Source of the DNA: a virus
Reading direction: 5' to 3' (one strand)
IMG/VR virus record: IMGVR_UViG_3300030616_000037
Coordinates: 1-47,160 of that record
Length of the DNA stretch: 47,160 nucleotides
A program made the position numbers and the translations under genes. Shown in pieces: positions 32,580 through 39,853 of the stretch (within the stretch, counting starts at the first letter, position 1; every line of letters starts with the position of its first letter). The notes under the pieces were generated by a model, which saw only the letters and a program-made list of their open reading frames with translations, was not told the DNA's origin and searched no databases.

Positions 32580-33350
32580 CTATGGAACTGTCGCCAATGC
32601 GTACCATGCGTACGTGTCGCTGGAGTTCTTCAAGCAGATCTCGGGGGCATCGGCCACGCCCACACCGCCCTTTGCCACCCAAACGTTTCCACGAACCCCA
32701 GAGGCACACGTCGGCTTGGTGCCAGTGTCGGTCTGAAGGAGAATGCCGTTCGGGCCCGCCCAGATCTCGTTGTCCTCGTAGTAAACCTGAACCCAGTCGC
32801 CGCCTCCGGTGATCGAGGCTTGCACTCCGGCTGTCTGGCCCGTGCCGTCCTCGTAGACGTAGAAGCCAGCGTAGGGCCTACCGCTCTGGTCGGCGTTGGC
32901 GAAGATCTCAGCCGCGTCGAAAGACGTGGAGTCTTCGAGGTACGCGTCGAAGCTCTCCTCACTCCAGAGTCCCCTGTACCCCAGCGCCTGCGGCGTTGTC
33001 CCGCTGGTACCAGTCGTGCCGGTGTAGAAGTAGATAGCCCCCGGGGCACCCGTGCCCGTCCCGAGACCGCCCGTGATGTAGACGTCCTCTCCGATGGCGT
33101 TGGTGCCGGTGTTGTTGGCTCCTTGGACGTAGAGGTCATCGTTCGAATCCACGCGAAGGCCCGCAGTGGGCTCGGTGGTGAAGCTGTAGGAAGGGGCCGT
33201 AATCAGCCCATCGGGGGCCAAGAGGGGGAAGGACGGCGCTCCGCCGCCGCCGCCGCCAAGAGGACTCGGCCCCGTTCCTCCTCCGTGCTGGGCCCAGGCG
33301 GGGAGAAGAGCCGCGAGTAGAAGTGTCGCGAGAAAGAACCTGATCTTCAT
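32580..33350 (-). CDS. Exported glycine-rich protein A
   Basis: The 256-residue protein has a Sec signal peptide (MKIRFFLATLLLAALLPAWA, cut before Q21). Next is a Gly-rich stretch (QHGGGTGPSPLGGGGGG), then about 190 residues of Ser/Thr/Gly-rich beta sequence. The end is EICLKNSSDTYAWYALATVP. The protein resembles fibre-type beta-structured proteins in composition. It is a paralogue of the next gene, with near-identical signal, Gly linker and C-terminal motif but a different middle. Export of such a protein by a phage is unusual; display on the cell surface or in the periplasm is inferred. Confidence 0.72.
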   Translation of the reverse strand: MKIRFFLATLLLAALLPAWAQHGGGTGPSPLGGGGGGAPSFPLLAPDGLITAPSYSFTTEPTAGLRVDSNDDLYVQGANNTGTNAIGEDVYITGGLGTGTGAPGAIYFYTGTTGTSGTTPQALGYRGLWSEESFDAYLEDSTSFDAAEIFANADQSGRPYAGFYVYEDGTGQTAGVQASITGGGDWVQVYYEDNEIWAGPNGILLQTDTGTKPTCASGVRGNVWVAKGGVGVADAPEICLKNSSDTYAWYALATVP

Positions 33351-33356
33351 GATTCC

Positions 33357-33710
33357 CTACCCAGCGGTCCAGAACAGGATGTCGCCTACCGTCCCGATGA
33401 TGTAGATCGTGTTCGGGGCGATCCCGCCACCGCTTGGGTTCGTGAACGTCCACGACTCACCGGCATCCGCCGAAGCCGTGAGGTAGCCATGCGCATTCGC
33501 GGGAGCAGCGGTCACGTCGGAATCACCGAAGTAGCAGATGCTGGCCCCGGGCTCCAAGCGGATGGTGATGTAGGTGTAGGGGACAGTGCTGGAGTCCAGA
33601 ACCGCTGCAGTGTCCGAGACCGTGTGCTGACCGCCAGCGGGGAGGGCCAGGAGCGGCCCCACCGCAAGAGCGAGCACCAGTGCCGCTACGAGAGTTACCC
33701 TTCGAATCAT
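33357..33710 (-). CDS. Exported small protein, paralogue of the gene at 24974
   Basis: The 117-residue protein has a clear signal peptide: MIRR, then a hydrophobic core of about 20 residues, with cleavage probable near LALPAGGQ (residue 27). The mature part is about 90 residues, mostly beta. It ends APNTIYIIGTVGDILFWTAG, matching PCDIYIVGTPGDSVTWSGYWW at the end of the unexported protein at 24974-25273, with further aligned positions (ITIR / LSIR). So the phage has both an exported and a cytosolic version of one fold. Function is unknown; a surface or periplasmic role follows from the signal. Confidence 0.7.
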   Translation of the reverse strand: MIRRVTLVAALVLALAVGPLLALPAGGQHTVSDTAAVLDSSTVPYTYITIRLEPGASICYFGDSDVTAAPANAHGYLTASADAGESWTFTNPSGGGIAPNTIYIIGTVGDILFWTAG

Positions 33711-33727
33711 GATCTCCTCCTGGGCAG

Positions 33728-33982
33728 TCAGCCCTTGTCCTCTTCAGCGCTGGGCTCGTTCGTCCAGTCCTTCGATGTGGATGCGATCTTCACCGACGGC
33801 TCCGGCGTCGGAAGGTTCATCTTCGAGAGCCCTGCGAAGAGTACCTCGTCCACGAACTTCTTGAAATCCTCGTCACGGATGCTCACCTCAGCCAGGACAT
33901 CGCCGTTGTCCGCCCCGGTGTCACGGACGATGATATCCACTCCGTTTGGCTGCGGTGTGAAGAAGAACCACTTGAGCTTCAT
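33728..33982 (-). CDS. Hypothetical protein
   Basis: The 84-residue protein looks like a small beta-rich domain (MKLKWFFFTPQPNGVDIIVRD) with an acidic, Pro-rich tail. It lacks Cys and has no signal peptide. It overlaps the upstream gene by 4 bases and stops 17 bases before an exported-protein gene. No family is recognised. Confidence 0.6.
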   Translation of the reverse strand: MKLKWFFFTPQPNGVDIIVRDTGADNGDVLAEVSIRDEDFKKFVDEVLFAGLSKMNLPTPEPSVKIASTSKDWTNEPSAEEDKG

Positions 33983-34332
33983 CTCTTCTCTCTCCTCTTG
34001 TAGTTCTGAGACCCCTTCATGGTCCCGGAAGTCGCGGAGCCCCCATAGAGCTTCCCGCGATCCTCGAACTTCTGTGTCCCGAACTGCAAGCCCTGCTCTC
34101 TCATGATGGCCTGACGGTCACCACGAGTGGTGATTGGGACGCCACGGATGCCCAGCTCGTTCAGGGCCGTGCAGCGTGGGTCCGTCTGAGGGAGAAGCTG
34201 GGTGTCAACGTAGGGTTCGAACCCTCGGTGCCAGTCCTTCCCGACGGGTTCGTGCTTGCTGGAGTCGCCATGGCAGAAGGGCCACATCCCGATGTCTACC
34301 TCGGCGCCGCACTCTTCACACTTGCTCATCAT
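33979..34332 (-). CDS. Zinc-ribbon protein after portal
   Basis: The 117-residue protein begins MMSKCEECGAEVDIG and has a CEEC pair at residues 5-8 with a Cys/His group (FCHGDSSKH) near residue 19, a plausible zinc site. The rest is polar with a basic C-terminus (MKGSQNYKRREKR). Similar small zinc-finger proteins often follow portal genes in podovirus-like genomes, but no role is settled. It overlaps its neighbours by 4 bases at both ends. Confidence 0.65.
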   Translation of the reverse strand: MMSKCEECGAEVDIGMWPFCHGDSSKHEPVGKDWHRGFEPYVDTQLLPQTDPRCTALNELGIRGVPITTRGDRQAIMREQGLQFGTQKFEDRGKLYGGSATSGTMKGSQNYKRREKR

Positions 34333-36476
34333 CCCCCCTGGGTCTGCGGTGGGCCAGCCGGCGGCGGCTGCGTTGCCGGCGCTCCACCCGCGCCCCTGTT
34401 CGGCTGGTCACCCCCAGGCATCGGGGCCGTTCCCGGCTCCTTCGGAGGAGAACCGCCGTTGCCCATCTGCTCTACCATCTGGGCGAGCTGGTTCATCATC
34501 ATCTTCTTCTGAAGCGCCGTCATGATGGCCCTCTGGTCCTGAGCGGAGCGGATGCCCATCATGTTCAGCATGGACTTCAGAAGCTCTGGCGACAGAGCGA
34601 GAAGCTCACCCGGACCCGGGGATGCGATGAGGTTCAGGGCCTGCATGATCCGCGCAGCGTGCTGCGACTCGGAGACCGGGCTCATGGACTCGATGTCCAC
34701 GGTCACGTCCCACTTCGCTTCGCCGTACGCCTCTTCGAGGGTATCAGGGGTGACCGGCTTCCTCTGCTCGGCCATCTGCGCTTCGAGCATCCCCACGAGC
34801 GCCATGAGCTGCTGCGGCATCGGGTTCTTGATCTGCTGCAAGATCTGCCCGATCATCATCGCGTCCTGCCCCAGCATCGGGGAGTACGGATCCGAGTTCA
34901 TCAGCACCCACTGCGGAAGCGTTGCCCTCTCCACCGCGACCTTGAGGAGTCCGTGCGCTACCTGAGCGAGCCAGTACGCGACCTCCTGTTGCTCGTACGA
35001 TTGGCGCACGTCGCCCATCTGCTCAAGCGTGTTGACCTCGGTCGCGGTTGGGGCCCCTCCGGCGCCGCGAGTGAGACGAGCGGTCGGGGAAGACGCCGCC
35101 TGCTCAGAGAAGCCAGCCTCCGCCTGGGCGAGGGTCTGGATGGTGGATTCCGACCACGTCGGCTGGTTGATCGGCTGGATCGCGTTCATGTTGTTGTTCT
35201 CGACGCCGACGAACGTTCCGAACTCGTCGGTCTCCAGCTTGTCCAGCTCCTCGTCGTCGAAGCTCTCCTTGTCGTACATGTAGCGAGGACGCGTGCCCTT
35301 GCGCACCATGCGGAGCCACTCGCGAGCGTCGTTGTACTCGTCCTGCTCGTGAAGCTGCTGGAAGATCGGTGGGATCGGGTACCACTCTCCCGGCATCACC
35401 TCCAGGCGCAGAGTGTGGAGCGGAAGGAACTCGTAAGGCTCCCTGCGCAGCACTCTCTCGTGCCCCTCGGCCAGGACGATACGCTCCTTCTTCCGCTGGT
35501 CCCAGATCTTCCAGACCCGGACCATGTCGGCAGGCACATCCTGCGGCGTGTCCGCGTAGCCGATGGGCTCCAGCTCAGAGTCCTTGCCGGTGTCGCTGTC
35601 GCCAGAGATCTTCGCGCTCGGCTTCAGCTCTTCCGTGTTCGAGTAGGCCGGGGAGGACTTCACGTCAGAGACGTACATCCACTCCCAGTAGCCGACCCAG
35701 TCCTGGGTCTCGACCTGCGACTTGTCGTTCGTGGCCACGAAGAACTGGCGGGCCGGGATGTGGCGTACGTAGAAGGTCTCGGCGTGCGGAACCTGCACGA
35801 GCTTCGACATGGCCATCTCGAAGTCGTCGTCCGGGTTCGGCTGCTGCATCGCCTCCGAGGCTTCCTTGTTCTCGGAGAGCGGAGGCATGATGGACTTGCG
35901 GAACGGGTTGTCGCCCCAGTCCGCCGTGTACCCCTCCTCGACGACACCGAAGGCCCAGTGCGCCTCCTTCAAGGCGACCATGCACTCGGGCTTGAAGCGA
36001 GTCTCCGGCATCTTGATGATCGTGTTGATCGTGTCCTGAAGAAGCTCGGCACGGAGGTGGACCGTCTGGCCCGGGGTGTCCTCGCGCCCGCGTGTTGGCC
36101 GCACGCGGATGTAGGGGTTGTAGTAGAAGATCGCCGGGATCTTCGCCTTCAGCGCGGCCAGGATCTTGTTCGAGATGTAGCGCTTGTCACCCTGCGCATC
36201 GACCTCGTCGTCCTGGGCCCGCTGGAAACCGCGAACGTAGTCGTGGGCGCGATCGACCTCGTAGTTCTGCTCCCACTTCTTCTTGGCTTCCTTCGCCTTC
36301 TGAACGCGCTTGAACCATCCCCGGACGAAGTCCTCCTCCTGCTTCTGCGCTTCGGCCTCCGTGGCCTCCGACGTCGAGCCGGGAGTGAGAGCTGCCGCGA
36401 TGGTCTGGAGGACTCCTCCGAGACCGCCACCTCCTGTCGGCGCAGCTTCAGGTGGCTGTGGGGGCATCGTGCTCAT
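34329..36476 (-). CDS. Portal protein
   Basis: The 715-residue protein follows the large terminase by 10 bases. It has a helical N-terminus with FVRGWFKRVQKAKEAKKKWE near residues 50-68, then ISNKILAALKAKIPAIFYYNPYIRVRP (residues about 101-126), a pattern common to P22-type portal proteins. A central alpha/beta domain contains several Trp-rich segments. The C-terminal 150 residues are rich in Met, Gln and Pro and would form the barrel or a disordered end. Portals are dodecamers at one head vertex through which DNA passes. Position and length fit well; the exact portal family is not decided. Confidence 0.85.
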   Translation of the reverse strand: MSTMPPQPPEAAPTGGGGLGGVLQTIAAALTPGSTSEATEAEAQKQEEDFVRGWFKRVQKAKEAKKKWEQNYEVDRAHDYVRGFQRAQDDEVDAQGDKRYISNKILAALKAKIPAIFYYNPYIRVRPTRGREDTPGQTVHLRAELLQDTINTIIKMPETRFKPECMVALKEAHWAFGVVEEGYTADWGDNPFRKSIMPPLSENKEASEAMQQPNPDDDFEMAMSKLVQVPHAETFYVRHIPARQFFVATNDKSQVETQDWVGYWEWMYVSDVKSSPAYSNTEELKPSAKISGDSDTGKDSELEPIGYADTPQDVPADMVRVWKIWDQRKKERIVLAEGHERVLRREPYEFLPLHTLRLEVMPGEWYPIPPIFQQLHEQDEYNDAREWLRMVRKGTRPRYMYDKESFDDEELDKLETDEFGTFVGVENNNMNAIQPINQPTWSESTIQTLAQAEAGFSEQAASSPTARLTRGAGGAPTATEVNTLEQMGDVRQSYEQQEVAYWLAQVAHGLLKVAVERATLPQWVLMNSDPYSPMLGQDAMMIGQILQQIKNPMPQQLMALVGMLEAQMAEQRKPVTPDTLEEAYGEAKWDVTVDIESMSPVSESQHAARIMQALNLIASPGPGELLALSPELLKSMLNMMGIRSAQDQRAIMTALQKKMMMNQLAQMVEQMGNGGSPPKEPGTAPMPGGDQPNRGAGGAPATQPPPAGPPQTQGG

Positions 36477-36486
36477 GAACTCACCT

Positions 36487-38976
36487 CTACAAGAAGGAGC
36501 TTAGCAGAGAGGCCAAGAAGACAACGTACCCCCCTCCCTTAGACTTCCATGCTCCTCGCTCTGGGGTCATCTGGAAACGCTTCGGCATGTGCTTGATGGA
36601 GGGAACGGTGATGAGTACGCGGTCCCCCTCAACGATGGCCTTCTCCTTCTTCGGCTTCGCCATCTGCGGGTTCAACCCAGAGGCCGGAAGAGGTCGGCTG
36701 TTCACAATGTACCGGATCACGTCGAGGGCGTGGTCCGGGACGTCCGGGTCACGGTCGTCGCCGTAGATCGGCTTCCCGTCACTCTCTCCGACCTGAAGAC
36801 GCTTCGCGGCCCTGGTCTCCGAGATCGCGTGGTTGCATCCGTGCGGCCAGTCGGGCGACTGCTTGATGAAGTAGAGGTGCGGCGCGTTCGGCTCTCCCGT
36901 GACCGGGTGGCGGTGGTACTTGTCCAGGCGGAGGTACTGCTTCAACCGCGAGCGCGACAGCTCCTCGTTGTTGTCGGCTGGACGCCAGATGAGGGACGTC
37001 TGCTCTTGGATGATCCTCGTGTCACGGTACTCGTCAGCCACTGAGTTGTGAGACATGAGGCCATGCGCGATCAGCGTCTTGGTGCTCGTCTGAAGTCCGA
37101 CCAGCCTGCGAACGCCAAGGTACTCAATCCTCGTGATTGTAGGCCTGTCCATCGCATGGATACGGCCCAGGTCGTCAATCCTGAGCTTGGGCAGCAATCT
37201 CTCGGGACGAATCTGACCGAGCAGTCTGAGCACCTCAGGGCGACGGCTCAGGCAAAGTTGGACGCACGGCTTTCCGGTCTTAGAGGCGGACTCCGACTGT
37301 CTCGACTTCGATGGATGATATCCCCTGACCTCAAGCTCACGTTCCACCCTGGCCAGCATCTCATTTTCAACCTGCGAGAACCCAGCCCTGAAGGTTCGCT
37401 TGCCGTTCTTCTCGTGCTGAGTCAGGAACCCCTCACCGTCGAATGCGGCGGCAAGGTAGCCGGCCCCATGGGACGTGTCGGTTTCCCAGACGTCAGTAGC
37501 CCGGAGCATCCTCTGTCCGACCTTGAGTCTCTTCGTACTTCTCCACAGCCGCCACTGCCCAGTTGGGTTGATCAGCCATTGGTGCCCCTCGGAGCACACG
37601 ATCTCGGAGCCGTCATCCAACGTGATTCGGTAGGACGGAAGGTGGACCTCCCGAACGTCTTCGACTACAGCTTCACGCCAAGCCCGGTCACTAGCCTTGT
37701 ACGCTCGACTTCTGAAGTCTTCCGATGGGTTGCCTTCGTCGAACCCGGCGATGATGTCACCCACAGCCAGGGAATCAACACGGACATGCCTAAGATCTGA
37801 TGTCAGGATAGGAGTCTCAGGGGAGAGGCACCAGCGCTTCGCGTGCTTGTTGTACCCCGTGATGCCGCGAGTCCTGTTGAAGATCGACGGGTCTGCGATG
37901 TTCGTGCGGAACGTGAGCGGCTTCGACAACATCGTGATCGCACGACGGTGGTCGGAGATGTCGAACTCGCCCGACTCCGTGATCCCGGCTTGGTAGTACT
38001 CCTGCCAGATGAAGATGTTGTTCTCGCCGTCCACCGCGTACCAGAGACAGCACGTCGGCGCGGAGTCGCCGTGGTCGAGGCCCCGGCCCAGGTTCATGTT
38101 GTTCTGGATCTGGACCATGAGGTCCGGGTCGTAGTCGAGCAACGAGGACTCGTCGATGCGGAAGAGGTGACCCTTGCTCTTGACCCAGACGCCCTCGACG
38201 AAGCGCTTCCGGTAGTCCTCGTCCTGCTGCATCAGCATCTCGATGTTCTGCTCGCCCGCGAACTTGTTGTCCGTGGTCGGCATGGTCATCGAGCGGTAGC
38301 CGAGAGGCGCGTACTTCTTGTGGAAGGCCGGGGACTCGGGAGAGAACCGCTGCCAGAGCCAGTGCAGCTCGGGGTCGCCGTCCTCGCTCGGGTTCGCGGT
38401 CAGGATGACGTCCATCGGCGGAACGGGGGTTCCGCCCTTGTCCTTCCACGGCCAATCACCTTCGCGCTGGTGCAGGGCCCAGGCGGGAACCTTCGCGCCC
38501 TTCCAACGACCGAGACGACCGAGCAGGATCGTGAACGTCTGCTCCTGCATCTGCTCCGCCTGATCGAGGATGGCCGCGTTGATTTCGAGACCCTTCAGGA
38601 TCGTCGCGCTGTCGGGGCGGTCAAGGTGGTGGAAGATGAAGCTCGACCCGTTCGAGAGGACGACCTCCTTCTCATTCGAGGTCTTCACGAACTCGGGCTT
38701 GATCCACTGGTCGAACGATGGGCGCGTGGTGAGGCGCAGGTCGCTGAATGTCTTCCTCAGCACGGCGACCTTGTAGCCGGGGAACGTCTGGCAGAGCGTG
38801 AGCGCACGAAGGATCGCAGCGGTAGTCTTGCCGCTGTTGAAGCCGCCGATCAAGAGCAGGGGAGACCCTGGCGGAGCCTCGACAGCATCACGCTGCATGT
38901 CGGAGGCCCACGAGAACTGAGCCGGCCCCTCCTCGATCGGCGCAGGAGCCGGCTGATCAACAAACGCTGTGCTCAA
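36487..38976 (-). CDS. terL: Terminase large subunit precursor with intein
   Basis: The 829-residue precursor starts at TTG behind GGAGGGG; the next in-frame ATG is residue 27. The ATPase domain has a Walker A GGFNSGKTT (residues 44-52) and a Walker B-like AAILDQAE (residues 134-141). The nuclease domain has D301 in GLDHGD, D362 in ADPSIF, and D748/D752 near the C-terminus, the RNase H-like metal ligands of terminases. An intein occupies residues 383-644 between KRW and SVADEYR. Removing it leaves about 567 residues, a normal TerL size. The mature protein would pump DNA into the prohead and cut it at headful or at a site. Confidence 0.93.
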   Translation of the reverse strand: MSTAFVDQPAPAPIEEGPAQFSWASDMQRDAVEAPPGSPLLLIGGFNSGKTTAAILRALTLCQTFPGYKVAVLRKTFSDLRLTTRPSFDQWIKPEFVKTSNEKEVVLSNGSSFIFHHLDRPDSATILKGLEINAAILDQAEQMQEQTFTILLGRLGRWKGAKVPAWALHQREGDWPWKDKGGTPVPPMDVILTANPSEDGDPELHWLWQRFSPESPAFHKKYAPLGYRSMTMPTTDNKFAGEQNIEMLMQQDEDYRKRFVEGVWVKSKGHLFRIDESSLLDYDPDLMVQIQNNMNLGRGLDHGDSAPTCCLWYAVDGENNIFIWQEYYQAGITESGEFDISDHRRAITMLSKPLTFRTNIADPSIFNRTRGITGYNKHAKRWCLSPETPILTSDLRHVRVDSLAVGDIIAGFDEGNPSEDFRSRAYKASDRAWREAVVEDVREVHLPSYRITLDDGSEIVCSEGHQWLINPTGQWRLWRSTKRLKVGQRMLRATDVWETDTSHGAGYLAAAFDGEGFLTQHEKNGKRTFRAGFSQVENEMLARVERELEVRGYHPSKSRQSESASKTGKPCVQLCLSRRPEVLRLLGQIRPERLLPKLRIDDLGRIHAMDRPTITRIEYLGVRRLVGLQTSTKTLIAHGLMSHNSVADEYRDTRIIQEQTSLIWRPADNNEELSRSRLKQYLRLDKYHRHPVTGEPNAPHLYFIKQSPDWPHGCNHAISETRAAKRLQVGESDGKPIYGDDRDPDVPDHALDVIRYIVNSRPLPASGLNPQMAKPKKEKAIVEGDRVLITVPSIKHMPKRFQMTPERGAWKSKGGGYVVFLASLLSSFL
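37045..37830 (-). other. Intein with LAGLIDADG endonuclease in terL
   Basis: Residues 383-644 of the terminase form an in-frame intein of 262 residues. Block A is CLSPETPILT with Cys1. The block B-like part has ITLDDGSEIVCSEGHQW with the expected His. A single LAGLIDADG-like helix (GAGYLAAAFDGEG) follows near intein residue 124. The end is TSTKTLIAHGLMSHN followed by extein Ser+1, giving the usual HN|S splice site. All residues needed for splicing (Cys1, block-B His, penultimate His, terminal Asn, Ser+1) are present. The host site lies in the nuclease domain. Confidence 0.92.
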
Positions 38977-39125
38977 AACCCCTCCAGAAAATCGATCACG
39001 GCTCGGGAGCCCGGGTCGCCATGGCGGCAGGCGCCCTCAAGCTTCTCTAGCACCGCTACCATCTTCGGGATGTCGTACCGTCGATGCCTGATGTTCCCGA
39101 CTCCGCTGATGAGTCGCCCGATCAT
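38973..39125 (-). CDS. 50-residue protein between terminase subunits
   Basis: A 50-codon gene starts at the ATGA overlap with the small terminase stop and ends TTTTGA, where the TTG of TTTTGA is the start codon of the large terminase. The product (MIGRLISGVGNIRHRRYDIP..., ending FLEGF) is basic at the N-terminus and helical after. Perfect overlaps at both ends argue for a translated gene that couples the two subunits. Function is unknown. Confidence 0.65.
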   Translation of the reverse strand: MIGRLISGVGNIRHRRYDIPKMVAVLEKLEGACRHGDPGSRAVIDFLEGF

Positions 39126-39604
39126 TCCTTGGCGACCTCGATCGCTTCCACCTCCACCACGTCACCCTCAGGCGCGGGCGGTGCGGGGAGGCCCTTGCGG
39201 TTCTGCCACGGGAGCATCGTGCCCTCGGGCATGACGATCATCGGCGCCGGAGGAGGCACGTACCCCTCCACCTGAAGCTCCTTGTACCGGGTGCTCAGAC
39301 GAACGGCAGCGTTGAGTGCAAGGTTCGCGCCCTTCACGCGAACCTCCACACTAGGGCTTCCGAGCATCTCCTGCACCACCCCCATCGCGTTGTTGGCCAC
39401 GACCATGACGCGGGACTCGAACTGGTGCCGCATCCGCTCCATCGTGACCCGAAGCTCTTCACGGAAGTCCTCGTCCTTCAGCCACAGCTTGAGCGTGCGC
39501 ATGTGGACTCCCGCGATCGTAGCCGCTTCGGCTTGAGTCTTCCCCACCGAGAGGGCACTCAATCCCTTGATCTGCTTGGGTGTCAGCTCCTTCTTCTTCG
39601 CCAA
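39122..39604 (-). CDS. Terminase small subunit (probable)
   Basis: The 160-residue protein starts MAKKKELTPKQI. Residues 8-50 form a helix-turn-helix (LSVGKTQAEAATIAGVHMRTLKLWLKD) as in terminase small subunits that recognise the packaging site. Residues 50-110 form helices for oligomerisation. A Pro-rich segment and an acidic C-terminal tail (residues 115-160) would contact the large subunit. Its place directly before the large terminase gene supports the call. It ends in an ATGA overlap with a 50-residue gene. Confidence 0.75.
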   Translation of the reverse strand: MAKKKELTPKQIKGLSALSVGKTQAEAATIAGVHMRTLKLWLKDEDFREELRVTMERMRHQFESRVMVVANNAMGVVQEMLGSPSVEVRVKGANLALNAAVRLSTRYKELQVEGYVPPPAPMIVMPEGTMLPWQNRKGLPAPPAPEGDVVEVEAIEVAKE

Positions 39605-39613
39605 AAAGCACCT

Positions 39614-39853
39614 CTACTTACAGCTTATCCCGTCTCGGGCCTTGATCTTGGCGTACAGCATGTTGATGACCACCTCGGGGACTTCGAGCGGGCCCTGGAG
39701 GCGGAGCCCACCGTTCTCCAGGGGGATCGTCGCAGTGACCGACTTCACGCCGTGCTTGCGAAGAAGAAAAGCGGCCTCCTGAACCAGCTCCTTCGGAGAA
39801 AGAGACATGGCCTGGAGGCCGCTGATCGTGACTGCGTACTGTCGGACTGCCAT
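39614..39853 (-). CDS. Hypothetical protein before terminase
   Basis: The 79-residue protein overlaps the DHH gene by one base and ends 9 bases before the small terminase gene. It looks alpha/beta, with a helix (SPKELVQEAAFLLRKHG) followed by strands (KSVTATIPL, GLRLQGPLEVP). No family is recognised. Confidence 0.6.
   Translation of the reverse strand: MAVRQYAVTISGLQAMSLSPKELVQEAAFLLRKHGVKSVTATIPLENGGLRLQGPLEVPEVVINMLYAKIKARDGISCK

Noticed and set aside
31546-32709. Extended N-termini of several genes (32709, 28444, 22202, 21621, 20879, 19844, 11007, 13866, 45857, 47075)
   Set aside because: Each extension only reads through the previous gene in another frame. Downstream starts have overlap-type junctions, ribosome sites or signal peptides that fit better.
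34208-34228. tRNA T-arm-like GGGTTCGAACCC on the plus strand
   Set aside because: The stem cannot be extended to a T-arm with a 7-base loop, and no cloverleaf can be built around it. It lies within the zinc-ribbon gene after portal.
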